DNA of 44,936 nucleotides, taken from Streptomyces sp. PTY087I2. Its GTDB lineage: Bacteria > Actinomycetota > Actinomycetes > Streptomycetales > Streptomycetaceae. The stretch is from positions 1-44,936 of the forward strand of contig NZ_LZRD01000042.1 of NCBI RefSeq assembly GCF_001687325.1, read 5' to 3'. Below the pieces are notes generated by a model that worked only from the letters and a program-made list of their open reading frames with translations, made no database searches and was not told where the DNA came from. The translations under genes and the position numbers were made by a program. Below are positions 23,539 through 32,202 of this stretch, in pieces (position 1 is the first letter of the stretch; each line of letters opens with the position of its first letter).

Positions 23539-24969
23539 GTGGGTGCTTCCAGGAGCAGCGGGACCACCGACGAGCTCGGGCCGGACGAGGATTCCGGCGG
23601 CGGGCCGCCGGGGTGCTCGGCGGCCCCCGGGGCCCCGGCCCCCGGCGAGGACGGGCTCCCCGGCGCGCCCGACGGCTCCGAGCTGCTGGCCGCGCTGCTC
23701 GACGGCATGGACGCGGCGCTCTGCGCGTTCGACGCGGCCGGCACGGTCACCCACTGGAACCGTGAGGCCGAACGCGTCCTCGGCTGGACGGCGGACGAGG
23801 CCGTCGGCCGCAGCGGATTCGCGGGCTGGGCGGCGCGGCGGGCCGACGCGGACGAGGTGCGGGCCCGGCTGATGTCGGCCATGGGCGCGCCGGGGCGGCA
23901 GGTGCACGAGTTCGCGCTGCTGCGCAAGGACGGCGGCCGGGTGCTGGTGCGGACCCAGTCCGCCGGGGTGCGCGGCGCGGACGGCCAACCGGCCGGGGTC
24001 TACTGCGCGTTCAGCGAGGTGCACGCCCAGATCGATCTGGAGCGGGCCATCGCGCTGAGCGAGGCGCTGCTGGAGGACGCGTCCTGGGGCGTGGTCCTCG
24101 TCGATGTCGACCTGCGCCCGACGGTCGTCAACGCGCACGCCGCTCGCGCGCTCGGCGGGAGCCGCACCGCCCTCCTCGGCCGCCCGCTCGGCGAATTGAT
24201 CGTCCAGGGCGTCGAGGAGCTGGAGGCCGCCCTGCACCATGTGCTCGCCGAAGGGGCCCCGAGCGCCCCGGCCGAGCTGTGGGTGACGCTGCGGACGGCC
24301 GAGGGCGAGCGGCGGCGGTGCTGGCGCAGCGGATTCCTGCGGCTGGCCTCGCCGTTGACGGAGGAGCCGGTTCCGCTCGGTGTGGGCTGGCTGTTCCAGG
24401 ACGTCACCGCCGCCAGGCTCGCGGAGCAGGAGGCCGACCGGTTGCGGTTCCGGACGAGCCAGCTGCACCGGGCCGCCCGTACGGCCTGCGAGTGCGAGGA
24501 CCCGATGGAGGCGGCGACCTCCCTGCTGGACTTCGCGCTCGCCGGGTTCGCCGATCACGTCCTGGTCGACTTGGTGGCGGGCGAGCGCCTGGTACGTACG
24601 GCCGCCACCCCGTTCGACGCGCCCGGCCCGTGCCTGCCGGTCGCCGGGGGCTCCATCCCCGCCCGGTACGCCCCCGGCCACCCGGCCCTCCAGTCCGTCG
24701 AGCGCACCGGCACCGTCCGTACGAGCGCGGGGGCCGGGACCGCCGCGTCGCAGACCTGGGCCGTGGACCGCCGCTGGCCCCGGGACGCGGCACACGCACT
24801 CTGCGCGGTGCTCCGGAGCCGGGGCCGGACACTGGGCGTCCTGACGTTCCTCCGCGCGGCGAACCGGGCGGCCTTCGAACGCCCGGACACGGCATACGCG
24901 GAGACGGTCGCGGCCCGGGTCGCGGGGGCGGTGGACCTGGCGTTGGTGACGGGGGCGGGCAGCCTTTAG
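23539..24969 (+). CDS. PAS/PAS/GAF sensor-like protein without output domain
   Basis: 476 residues from a GTG. After a Gly/Pro-rich N-terminus (~1-45) the first PAS domain runs ~50-165 (LLDGMDAALCAFDAAGTVTH, then RVLGWTADEAVGR, and LLRKDGGRVLVRTQSAGVR). A second PAS follows at ~175-295 (EDASWGVVLVDVDLRPTVVN). A GAF-like domain occupies ~310-470 with a helical AADRLRFRTSQLHRAARTA-like linker before it. In many Streptomyces proteins this layout ends in a PP2C/SpoIIE phosphatase, but here the gene stops after the GAF. It may act as an adaptor, or have lost its output. Cytosolic. Confidence 0.8.
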   Translation: MGASRSSGTTDELGPDEDSGGGPPGCSAAPGAPAPGEDGLPGAPDGSELLAALLDGMDAALCAFDAAGTVTHWNREAERVLGWTADEAVGRSGFAGWAARRADADEVRARLMSAMGAPGRQVHEFALLRKDGGRVLVRTQSAGVRGADGQPAGVYCAFSEVHAQIDLERAIALSEALLEDASWGVVLVDVDLRPTVVNAHAARALGGSRTALLGRPLGELIVQGVEELEAALHHVLAEGAPSAPAELWVTLRTAEGERRRCWRSGFLRLASPLTEEPVPLGVGWLFQDVTAARLAEQEADRLRFRTSQLHRAARTACECEDPMEAATSLLDFALAGFADHVLVDLVAGERLVRTAATPFDAPGPCLPVAGGSIPARYAPGHPALQSVERTGTVRTSAGAGTAASQTWAVDRRWPRDAAHALCAVLRSRGRTLGVLTFLRAANRAAFERPDTAYAETVAARVAGAVDLALVTGAGSL

Positions 24970-25024
24970 GCCCCATGGCCCCATGGCCCCATGGCCCCAT
25001 GGCCTCAGGGCCTCAGGGCCTCAG
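24969..25024. repeat. Tandem 8-mers (GGCCCCAT x4, GGCCTCAG x3)
   Basis: Seven perfect, head-to-tail 8-base units begin on the last base of the PAS gene's TAG stop. Four are GGCCCCAT, then three are GGCCTCAG. This is a microsatellite-like tract likely to vary in copy number by slippage. It can only change the 3' untranslated region. Confidence 0.9.
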
Positions 25025-25099
25025 GACCCCAGAGCCCGTGAGGGACGGGCCCCGCGCCTTCGCGATCCGTGCCCGCCGCCCGGCTTTTGCCGCGCGGCG

Positions 25100-25550
25100 G
25101 GCACCCCCTGGGTGCCCCGTGAGGCCCTGGACGGCCCCCGCGCGCCCGCCGCACGAAGGCCCCGGCCGCCCCCGCGGCGAGGTCGTCACGAGAGGTCCCC
25201 GGACGCCCCCGCCGCTCCCGCAAGCCCCCGGGACGGCCCTGCGGGGCTCAACACGGCCCCGGGCACCCCGCGAGGCCCGGGACGGGCCCCGGCGCGCCCG
25301 CCGCACGAAGGCCCCGGACGTCCCGCAGCGAGGTCGTCACGAGAGGTCCCCGGACGCCCTGCTGCTCCCGCAGGGCCCCCGGGACGGCCCTGCGGGCCTC
25401 AACACGGCCCCGGGCACCCCGCGAGGCCCGGGACGGGCCCCCGCGCGCCCGCCCCACGAAGGCCCCGGTCGCCCCCGCAAGGCCGCCCCGCGAAGACCCC
25501 GGACGATCCCACGACACCGGGCCACACGAGGCCCCTGCGGCCCCCCCGGC
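25100..25550. repeat. ~151-152-bp GC-rich tandem repeat, about three copies
   Basis: The word GCACGAAGGCCCCGG (or a one-base variant) recurs at 25151, 25303 and 25454, and AGGTCGTCACG at 25180 and 25331, giving a 151-152-base period. Each unit contains GGGCACCCCGCGAGGCCCGG and ACGGCCCTGCGGG segments that can fold. All six frames are open only because of extreme GC content; no frame has a ribosome site or a protein-like sequence. It fills the gap between the PAS gene and the ABC permease (convergent 3' ends). Confidence 0.85.
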
Positions 25551-25553
25551 CCC

Positions 25554-26783
25554 CTACGCCGCGTGCAGCGCCAGCGTCGGGGACAGGCGTGATGCCCGCA
25601 CCGCCGGGTACAGGCCCGCCACCGTGCCGATCGCCAGTGTTGCGGCGAAGCCGCCTCCCGCTGCCCACAGCGGGACCACCCACGGCAGGCCGCCCGAGTG
25701 CGCGTACACCCCCGTCGCCGCCGCGCCCAGCGCCACGCCCGCCAGGCCGCCCAGGCCCGACAGCATCAGTGACTCCGTGACGAACTGGATCCGGATCTGG
25801 CCCCTCGTCGCGCCCAGCGAGCGGCGCAGGCCGATCTCGTACCGCCGTTCCAGGACGGAGATGATCATGGTGTTGGCGACGCCGACGCCGCCGACCAGCA
25901 GGGCGATGCCTCCCAGGCCCAGCAGCAGGCTGCTGAACGCCCCCTCCGTCGCCGCCTTCGCGCGCAGTGCCGACGACGGGTCCGTGACCTTCACGTTCTG
26001 CGGGTTCTGCGGGTCGACCGTCGCCGCCATCACCTTCCGTACGTCCTCGACCGCCGCGTCCGTCGACCGCTCGTACACCGATGTCGGGTGGCCGTCGAAG
26101 TTCAGCAGGCGCTTCGCGCCCTCCCAGCCGACCAGGGCGGAGCGTTCGATCTCCGGGGCGAGGGGGAGCGGTTCCAGGATGCCGACGACCGTGAAGTAGC
26201 GGTCGCCCAGCCATACTTGGCGGCCCGGTTCCGTGATGCCCAGGCGTTCCGCCGCCACATGGCCGAGCACGACCGAGGGGTAGCGGCCCGTCGCCGCGTT
26301 CAGCCAGCTGCCGCTGCCGACCTCGCCGCGCAGGACGCGCAGCAGGTCGGCCGTCGTCGCCCGGACCGTGATTCCGCCCGTGTCGTCCTCGTCGACCTTC
26401 TCCGTGCGGCGTACGGTCGCGTTCAGATCGGCCGTCGCGCCCACGTCCTGGACGCCCTTGATCCGGCCCACCATCCCGACCGACTCCTCCGGCAGCTTCA
26501 CCTCCTCCCCGGCGAACATCGACTCACCGGGCGAGGCGACCAGGAGGTTCGTGCCCAACTTGTCCAGCTCGCGCAGCAGTTGCGCCTGGCTGGAAGCCGA
26601 GATGCCGACCACCGAGATCATCGTCGCGATCCCGATGGCGATGCCCAGCGCCGAGAGCACCACCCGCATCGGGCGGCTGCGCAGTCCGGACGAGCCGACG
26701 TGCGCCACGTCCCGGGGGCTCAGCCGGGCCGCCTTCAGTCGCTCCCGGCCACCCGAAGTCCGGTCGCCCGCGCGCCCCTTCAC
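25554..26783 (-). CDS. MacB-type ABC transporter permease (FtsX family)
   Basis: 409 residues; ATG overlaps the ATPase stop (ATGA). Architecture is that of MacB/FtsX permeases: an N-terminal membrane helix (MRVVLSALGIAIGIATMISV), a ~220-residue extracellular MacB core (~65-285), then three membrane helices (SLLLGLGGIALLVGGVGVAN, LSGLGGLAGVALGAAATGVY, and the last pair near the end). The motif RRYEIGLRRSLGATRGQI is the characteristic cytoplasmic loop. It works with the ATPase and HlyD-like protein next to it to export a substrate or transmit force across the membrane. Confidence 0.9.
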   Translation of the reverse strand: MKGRAGDRTSGGRERLKAARLSPRDVAHVGSSGLRSRPMRVVLSALGIAIGIATMISVVGISASSQAQLLRELDKLGTNLLVASPGESMFAGEEVKLPEESVGMVGRIKGVQDVGATADLNATVRRTEKVDEDDTGGITVRATTADLLRVLRGEVGSGSWLNAATGRYPSVVLGHVAAERLGITEPGRQVWLGDRYFTVVGILEPLPLAPEIERSALVGWEGAKRLLNFDGHPTSVYERSTDAAVEDVRKVMAATVDPQNPQNVKVTDPSSALRAKAATEGAFSSLLLGLGGIALLVGGVGVANTMIISVLERRYEIGLRRSLGATRGQIRIQFVTESLMLSGLGGLAGVALGAAATGVYAHSGGLPWVVPLWAAGGGFAATLAIGTVAGLYPAVRASRLSPTLALHAA

Positions 26784-27520
26784 AGCGCCGCTCCCGTCGT
26801 CGCCGTCGTCCCGTGGGTCACGTCCGCGACCACCTGGCCGTCCCGGATCCTTACCTCGCGCGGCAGTTGGGCCGCGATCTCCGTGTCGTGCGTGATGACC
26901 GCGATCGTGGCCCCCTCCCGGTTCAGGTCGCGCAGCAGCTCCATCACCGCCGCCCCCGACGCCGTGTCGAGCGCCCCGGTCGGCTCGTCCGCCAGCAGCA
27001 GTGCGGGCTCGCCGACCACCGCCCGGGCGATGGCGACCCGCTGCTTCTGGCCGCCCGACAGCTGGTGCGGCTTGTGGTCGAGGCGGTCCGCGAGGCCGAC
27101 CCGGGCCAGCGCTTCGGCCGCCCGGCGGCGGCGTACCGAGCGGGAGAGGCCCGAGTAGAGCAGGCCCTCCGCCACGTTGTCGCGGGCGCTGACGCCCGGC
27201 ACCAGGTGGAACGCCTGGAAGACGAAGCCCACGTGGTGGGCGCGCAGCGCGGAGAGCCTGCGGTCGGAGAGCGCCGCCACGTCGTGGCCCGCGATGTGGA
27301 CGGAGCCGGCGGTGGGGCGGTCCAGGGTGCCGATGATGTGCAGCAGGGTCGACTTGCCGGAGCCCGACGGGCCCACGATGCCCAGGAGTTCGCCCTCCTG
27401 CACCATGAGATCCACTCCGCGCAGCGCGGCTACCGGGCCCGGGTACTCCTTGGTGACGCCGGTGAGCGCGACGACCGTACGGGGGTGGGGCGCCGGGCCC
27501 TCGGCGGTGCCGGTGCTCAT
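26780..27520 (-). CDS. MacB/LolD-type ABC transporter ATPase
   Basis: 246 residues. Walker A GPSGSGKST at ~50-58, signature LSGGQKQRVAIARA, Walker B LLLADEPTGALD and the H-loop VITHDTEIA are all present. Stop and start overlap those of both neighbours by four bases, so the permease, ATPase and HlyD-like protein are one translationally coupled operon. Confidence 0.95.
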   Translation of the reverse strand: MSTGTAEGPAPHPRTVVALTGVTKEYPGPVAALRGVDLMVQEGELLGIVGPSGSGKSTLLHIIGTLDRPTAGSVHIAGHDVAALSDRRLSALRAHHVGFVFQAFHLVPGVSARDNVAEGLLYSGLSRSVRRRRAAEALARVGLADRLDHKPHQLSGGQKQRVAIARAVVGEPALLLADEPTGALDTASGAAVMELLRDLNREGATIAVITHDTEIAAQLPREVRIRDGQVVADVTHGTTATTGAAL

Positions 27521-28581
27521 ATCTTCGGCACCCCGACCTTCATGCCCTCGCGCAGACCGCCGCCGGACACCTCGACCCGGCCCTCCGCGAACATGCCGAG
27601 CTCGACCGCCACCTCACGGGTCCTGCCGCCCTGGACGACCTGGAGGCCGAAGCCGCCGCCGGGCAGCGCGAGCAGCGCGTTCACGGGCACGGTCAGGACG
27701 CCCTTGCGGGTCTCGCCCGTCAGGTTCACCGTGACCGGCGACTGGTCGAAGCCGCCGACCTCGTCCGGGTCGTCGAAGGAGACGGTCAGCGTGACCTTGG
27801 GGCTGTTGTCCTGCGGATCGTCACCGGGCTTCGCCGTCCTGCCCACCGACGAGACCTTTCCGGGCGCGGTCGTACCGTCCGGCAGCTCCACACCCACCTT
27901 CGTGCCCACCTTCGCCAACTGGCTCTCCGACACATCCAGTTGGAAGGTCACGATGCGCTCCGAGCCGGTCGTGACCAGCACCGGGGCGCCCGGCTGGGCC
28001 TGCTCGCCCACGCCCGCCCCGACGCTCTTGATCCGGACCTTCCCCGGGGCGAACGTGACGTCCTCCGGCCCGACCTTCCCGGTCTGCTTCGCGTCGTGGG
28101 ACTTCTGCCAGCGCTTGACGGCCGCCGCCGTCAGCTCGGTGTACTCCTGGTCCGGGGTGAAGCCCGTGTAGCCCAGCTCCGCGAGATTGCGCTCCAGCTG
28201 TTCCACGTCCCGGCCCTTGTCGCCCGGCTTCAGCGTCCGGTACATGGGCCCTGAGCCGTACATCAGCCGGACCGGCCGCCCGTCGATCTCGTACAGCCGC
28301 TCGTTCCGCTCCACGGTCGAGCCGGTGCGCGGTGTCCAGGTGACCGTGCCCGCCGCGCCCGCGTTGACCTTGCGCTCCTTGTCGTAGCCGAGCGTCCCGT
28401 CGGCCTGGGCGCTGTCGCGCAGGTCTCCGCGCTCGACCGGGGCGGTGGCCGGGGGCAGCCCGGTGTTCTTCGCCGCGCCGGTCTCCTCCTCGCCGCCGAG
28501 CTGCGTGAGGGCGACCGAGCCGGCCGTCACCGCGAGCACGGCCACCGCCACCGCTGCCGTCACGGCCCGTCCCCGCTTCAT
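27517..28581 (-). CDS. HlyD-like efflux adaptor with peptidoglycan-binding domain
   Basis: 354 residues from ATG 28581. One N-terminal membrane helix (AVTAAVAVAVLAVTAGSVAL) precedes a barrel-sandwich part (GTVTWTPRTGSTVERNERLY), interrupted by a peptidoglycan-binding-1 domain (~105-150: KGRDVEQLERNLAELGYTGF). Beta-barrel segments typical of periplasmic adaptor proteins follow, ending VSGGGLREGMKVGVP. In Gram-positives such adaptors link the MacB-type permease to the cell wall. It overlaps the lipoprotein gene upstream and the ATPase downstream (both ATGA). Confidence 0.9.
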   Translation of the reverse strand: MKRGRAVTAAVAVAVLAVTAGSVALTQLGGEEETGAAKNTGLPPATAPVERGDLRDSAQADGTLGYDKERKVNAGAAGTVTWTPRTGSTVERNERLYEIDGRPVRLMYGSGPMYRTLKPGDKGRDVEQLERNLAELGYTGFTPDQEYTELTAAAVKRWQKSHDAKQTGKVGPEDVTFAPGKVRIKSVGAGVGEQAQPGAPVLVTTGSERIVTFQLDVSESQLAKVGTKVGVELPDGTTAPGKVSSVGRTAKPGDDPQDNSPKVTLTVSFDDPDEVGGFDQSPVTVNLTGETRKGVLTVPVNALLALPGGGFGLQVVQGGRTREVAVELGMFAEGRVEVSGGGLREGMKVGVPKI

Positions 28582-29108
28582 CGGCCGGCGCTTTCGCACG
28601 CCTTGTTGGCCTTCTCGAACTTCTTCATGTCCTTCGCCTTCAGCGCGGGCGCCGCCTGCATCGCCCCGCCGTCGAACTTCGGGTCGGGCATGTCGAAGCC
28701 GTTCTGGCGCATGCACCGGGCGTAGGCGAGCATCTTGTCCTTCTCCGCCTGCGACAGCTCCTTGGGCCCGCCGCCGACCGCCTTGTCCTCGCAGGCCTTG
28801 AACGCCTTCTCCATCTTCTCCTTGCCCATCGAGCCGCCGTCGATGGTCAGACCCATGCCGTCCTGGCCCGGCTTCGGCTCGGGGATGTCCAGGCCCTGCT
28901 CCCGCAGGCACTTGCGGTGCTCCAGCGCCTGATCCTCCTTCGTCTTCTTCGTGGTGGACGCCGATCCGCCGTCCTTCGTCCCACCGCCGTCGCCGTCGCC
29001 GGAGCACGCGGTGGCCGTCAGGGCGAGGGCGGCGGCCAGCGCACAGGCCGCGGCGAGGGAGCGGCCGCGTGAGCGCGCGGCGGTCCGGCGGGCAAGGGTC
29101 TGCTTCAT
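28578..29108 (-). CDS. Secreted lipoprotein with duplicated CxRxxGxDxPxP motif
   Basis: 176 residues. Signal peptide with lipobox LTATAC (Cys ~35), then a Gly/Lys/Asp-rich spacer. The mature domain holds two copies of one motif, CLREQGLDIPEP (~67-78) and CMRQNGFDMPDP (~132-143), each followed by a helical Lys-rich segment ending in a further Cys. This suggests an internal duplication with two disulphides or metal sites. First gene of the lipoprotein-adaptor-ATPase-permease operon and divergent from a two-component system, so probably the substrate-capture or sensing part of that system. Confidence 0.85.
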   Translation of the reverse strand: MKQTLARRTAARSRGRSLAAACALAAALALTATACSGDGDGGGTKDGGSASTTKKTKEDQALEHRKCLREQGLDIPEPKPGQDGMGLTIDGGSMGKEKMEKAFKACEDKAVGGGPKELSQAEKDKMLAYARCMRQNGFDMPDPKFDGGAMQAAPALKAKDMKKFEKANKACESAGR

Positions 29109-29234
29109 GGGGGCTCCTCGTCGGTTGCCGACAGGTCGGGTACGTCGGCCCGAGCGTGCGCGAGGACGCCGTTTCGTTTCTCTCAGCGCCGACGCTTACA
29201 CCGCCGAAACATCGCTTTCGGGTACACAGGGCCC

Positions 29235-29954
29235 ATGCGCGTGCTGGTGGTGGAGGACGAGGAATTCCTGGCGGAGATGATCGCCGAGGGGCTGCGCCGT
29301 GACGCCGTCGCCGTGGACGTCGCGCCCGACGGCCGGGCGGCGCTGGAGCGGCTGCGGTTCGGCGCGTACGACGTGATGATCCTCGACCGCGATCTGCCGG
29401 GGCTGCACGGCGACGAGGTCTGCCGCCGCGTGGTCGCCATGCGCCTGCTGACCCGGATCCTGATGCTCACGGCCGCGGGGACCGTACGGGACCGGGTGGC
29501 CGGCCTCGGGCTCGGCGCCGACGACTACCTGACCAAGCCGTTCGCGTACGACGAACTCCTCGCCCGGGTCCTCGCCCTCGGCCGCCGCGCCCGCCCCGCC
29601 CTGCCGCCCGTCCTGGAGCGGGCCGGGCTGACGCTCGACACCGCCCGTCGCCAGGTCTGCCGCGACGGCCGCTTCCTTTCTCTGTCCCGCAAGGAGTTCG
29701 CCGTGCTGGAGACCCTGCTGCGGGCCGAGGGCGCGGTCGTCAGCGGCGAGGACCTGATCGAGGAGGTGTGGGAGGCGGACACCAGCTACCGCACCAACGC
29801 CGTCCGCGTCACCCTCTCCAAACTCCGTACGAAACTGGGGGCACCGCCCGTGATCGAAACCGTGCCCGGAGCCGGATACCGCATCGGCGACGGCGGCAGC
29901 CCTCAAGCCCCCGAGGACGGCCCTTCGGCCGGGACCGGGAGCGGCACCCCGTGA
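29235..29954 (+). CDS. OmpR-family response regulator
   Basis: 239 residues. The receiver has acidic Glu7/Asp8, phospho-acceptor Asp51 (MILDRDLPG) and Lys100 (YLTKPF). The C-terminal winged helix spans ~130-225 (RKEFAVLETLLRAEGAVVSG, then NAVRVTLSKLRTKL and the final GAGYRI). Stop overlaps the kinase start (GTGA). Divergent from the efflux operon, which is its most likely target. Confidence 0.95.
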   Translation: MRVLVVEDEEFLAEMIAEGLRRDAVAVDVAPDGRAALERLRFGAYDVMILDRDLPGLHGDEVCRRVVAMRLLTRILMLTAAGTVRDRVAGLGLGADDYLTKPFAYDELLARVLALGRRARPALPPVLERAGLTLDTARRQVCRDGRFLSLSRKEFAVLETLLRAEGAVVSGEDLIEEVWEADTSYRTNAVRVTLSKLRTKLGAPPVIETVPGAGYRIGDGGSPQAPEDGPSAGTGSGTP

Positions 29955-31207
29955 ACAGTGAGCGCACCCGTCTCGCCGCGCTGTACGGCGGACTGCTGGT
30001 CATGGCCGGCGTCCTGCTCCTGGCCATCGTCTACCTGTTGGTCAGCGAGAACGTGTACGCCGGGATCGTCACGGCCGTCGCCCCGGCCGTCCCCGCCGCC
30101 CGGCTGGACGCGGGGGTGGCCGCCCCCACCCTGCCTACCTCGGACTGGGCGCAGACCGCCGTCACCGAACCCGGGCAGTACGCGCTCGTGCAGAAGGTCG
30201 GCACCGTGGCCGGGGACGCGGCCCTCAGCCAGCTGCTGACCGTCTCCGGGGTCGCCCTCGCCGTCTACTCCGCGCTCTCCGTGGCCCTCGCCTGGTGGAT
30301 GGCGGGCCGGGTGCTGCGGCCGGTCGGCGTCATCACCGCCCGGGCCCGTCGGCTCTCCGGCTCCAACCTGCACGAACGGATCGCGCTGAAGGCCCCGCCC
30401 GGTGAGCTGAAGGAGCTGGCCGACACCTTCGACGGGATGCTCGACCGGATCCAGCAGCTCGTCGCCGCCCGGCAGCGGTTCGCCGCCAACGCCGCCCACG
30501 AACTGCGCACCCCGCTCGCCGTGCAGCGGGCCGCCGCCGAGATCGGGCTCGCCGACGACCCGCCGCCCGAGAAGGTCGCCTGGATCCGGGACAAGCTCAT
30601 CGACACCGCGGCCGACAGCGAACGGCTCATCGAGGGGCTGCTGCTCCTCGCGGTCTCCGACGAGGGGCTGCGGCGGCGGGAGCGGGTCGCCCTGGACGAG
30701 ACCGTCACCACGGTCACCGAGGCGCTGGCCGCCGAGGCGGAGGAGCGGGACATCACCGTCGAGGTGACCGCCCGGCCCGTGACGGTCGAGGGCGACGCGG
30801 TCCTCCTCGACCACCTCGTGCACAACCTGGTCGCCAACGCGCTGCGCCACAACCACCCCGGCGGGACCGTCACCGTCCGGGTCGGGCCGGACGGCCTGGA
30901 GGTCGCCAACACCGGGCCCGAGGTGGACCCGGCGAGCGTGCCGCTGCTGTTCGAACCGTTCCGCCGGGCGCGGGCCCGCCGCCACGCACCCGGCGAGGGG
31001 GCGGGCCTCGGGCTCTCCATCGTGGCGTCGGTGGCGCGGGCGCACGGCGGGGACGTCGGCGCGCGGGCCAACCCGGGCGGCGGGCTGACGGCCCGGGTCA
31101 CCCTGCCCACGCGCGCCGCGGAGGCCGGGGAAACCCTTCCCACGCGCGCTCCGGCGGCCGGGGCGCACGACGTGCCCGCTCGCCTTCCGGTGGCGCGGGC
31201 TCAGTGA
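29951..31207 (+). CDS. Sensor histidine kinase
   Basis: 418 residues from GTG 29951. Two membrane helices (~9-31 and ~97-118) flank a short ~65-residue extracellular loop. HAMP (~118-170), then the H-box AANAAHELRTPLA with phospho-His183, N-box LVHNLVANALRHN and G-box GEGAGLGLSIV follow. The Ala/Pro-rich tail after ~390 is low complexity. Partner of the response regulator and probably a sensor of envelope-acting compounds exported by the adjacent MacB system; that link is inferred from gene order. Confidence 0.95.
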   Translation: MNSERTRLAALYGGLLVMAGVLLLAIVYLLVSENVYAGIVTAVAPAVPAARLDAGVAAPTLPTSDWAQTAVTEPGQYALVQKVGTVAGDAALSQLLTVSGVALAVYSALSVALAWWMAGRVLRPVGVITARARRLSGSNLHERIALKAPPGELKELADTFDGMLDRIQQLVAARQRFAANAAHELRTPLAVQRAAAEIGLADDPPPEKVAWIRDKLIDTAADSERLIEGLLLLAVSDEGLRRRERVALDETVTTVTEALAAEAEERDITVEVTARPVTVEGDAVLLDHLVHNLVANALRHNHPGGTVTVRVGPDGLEVANTGPEVDPASVPLLFEPFRRARARRHAPGEGAGLGLSIVASVARAHGGDVGARANPGGGLTARVTLPTRAAEAGETLPTRAPAAGAHDVPARLPVARAQ

Positions 31208-31236
31208 CGGCAGCCGGGGCCGCCGGAGGTGCTCGC

Positions 31237-31992
31237 TCAGTGCCGGTAGAAGATCCGGTCCCGGTTCTCCGTCATGACCCGGCCGTTCCACTCGTGGCCG
31301 CCGTCCACGTTCCCCGAGCGCAGCATCGGCGGCTCGACGCCCCGGGCCACCAGCTGCTCCACGGCGGCCGCCAGCATCGACTGCATGATCGCGCTGGTCA
31401 CCACGGTCGAGGCGGGGGCGAAGGGGGCCTCGACGCCGGGGACCGTCAGCTCCGCGTCGCCGATCGCGATCTTGCTGTCCAGGACGATGTCGCAGTGGTC
31501 CCGCAGGAAGCCGCCCGAGACATGCCGGGAGCGGGTGTTCTCCGCGTACGCGACCGAGGTGACGCCGATGACCTTCAGCCCGAGGGCGCGGGCGTTCTGC
31601 GCCATCTCGACCGGCAGGGCGTTGCGCCCGGAGAGCGAGACGATCACCAGGAGGTCCCCGGCGGTGGCGGGGCTGGAGTCCAGGACGGCCGAGGCCAGCC
31701 CGTCGACCCGCTCCAGCGCCGAGCCGAGCGGGGCGGGCATGACGTCCACGCCGACCACGCCGGGCACGGTGAGCAGGTTCATCAGGGCGAGGCCGCCCGC
31801 GCGGTAGACGACGTCCTGGGCGGCCAGCGAGGAGTGGCCCGCGCCGAACGCGAAGAGCCGACCGCCCGACTCGACGGTGTCCGCGACGGCCGCGCCCGCG
31901 GCGGCGATGCTCTCCGCCTCCTCGTCCCGCACCCGCGTCAGCAGGCCGATCGCCGCATCGAAGAACTGGCCGGCCAGCTTGCTGTCGCTCAT
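31237..31992 (-). CDS. SIS-domain protein (sugar-phosphate isomerase/regulator type)
   Basis: 251 residues from ATG 31992. SIS landmarks: RLFAFGAGHSSLAAQDVVYR and LLVIVSLSGRNALPVEMAQN, followed by ALGLKVIGVTSVAYA. SIS domains bind phosphorylated amino sugars, as in GlmS and MurQ-like proteins. A DasR-type operator half-matching the dre consensus lies 51-66 bases upstream, which supports a link with N-acetylglucosamine metabolism. Divergent from dmdR1. Confidence 0.9.
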   Translation of the reverse strand: MSDSKLAGQFFDAAIGLLTRVRDEEAESIAAAGAAVADTVESGGRLFAFGAGHSSLAAQDVVYRAGGLALMNLLTVPGVVGVDVMPAPLGSALERVDGLASAVLDSSPATAGDLLVIVSLSGRNALPVEMAQNARALGLKVIGVTSVAYAENTRSRHVSGGFLRDHCDIVLDSKIAIGDAELTVPGVEAPFAPASTVVTSAIMQSMLAAAVEQLVARGVEPPMLRSGNVDGGHEWNGRVMTENRDRIFYRH

Positions 31993-32042
31993 CGGGAAAG
32001 GCCCTTTCGGCGGGGTGGGAATGCCTGTGCCGCCGATCACGT

Positions 32043-32058
32043 TGCGGTCTGGACCAGT
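32043..32058. promoter_or_regulatory. Candidate DasR-responsive element (dre)
   Basis: TGCGGTCTGGACCAGT matches the palindromic dre consensus ACTGGTCTAGACCAGT at 12 of 16 positions, with one half (GACCAGT) perfect. It is upstream of the SIS-domain gene, a typical place for DasR control by glucosamine-6-phosphate. Confidence 0.5.
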
Positions 32059-32202
32059 GGACTGTCAATACCGCCCGGCGCCCGCGCCCGTACCCACTTC
32101 CACCGGTCTTCCACGGGGGCGGCACGGTTGTCGGCGCTATGCGTCAGAATTGGTGCAGGGCCATCGCACGACGTTTTCTAGTCACCGCATCGAGGGGCAC
32201 GT

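Noticed and set aside
29903..32125. 740-codon minus-strand frame spanning the histidine kinase and SIS gene
   Set aside because: Shadow of two well-supported genes; no protein family pattern.
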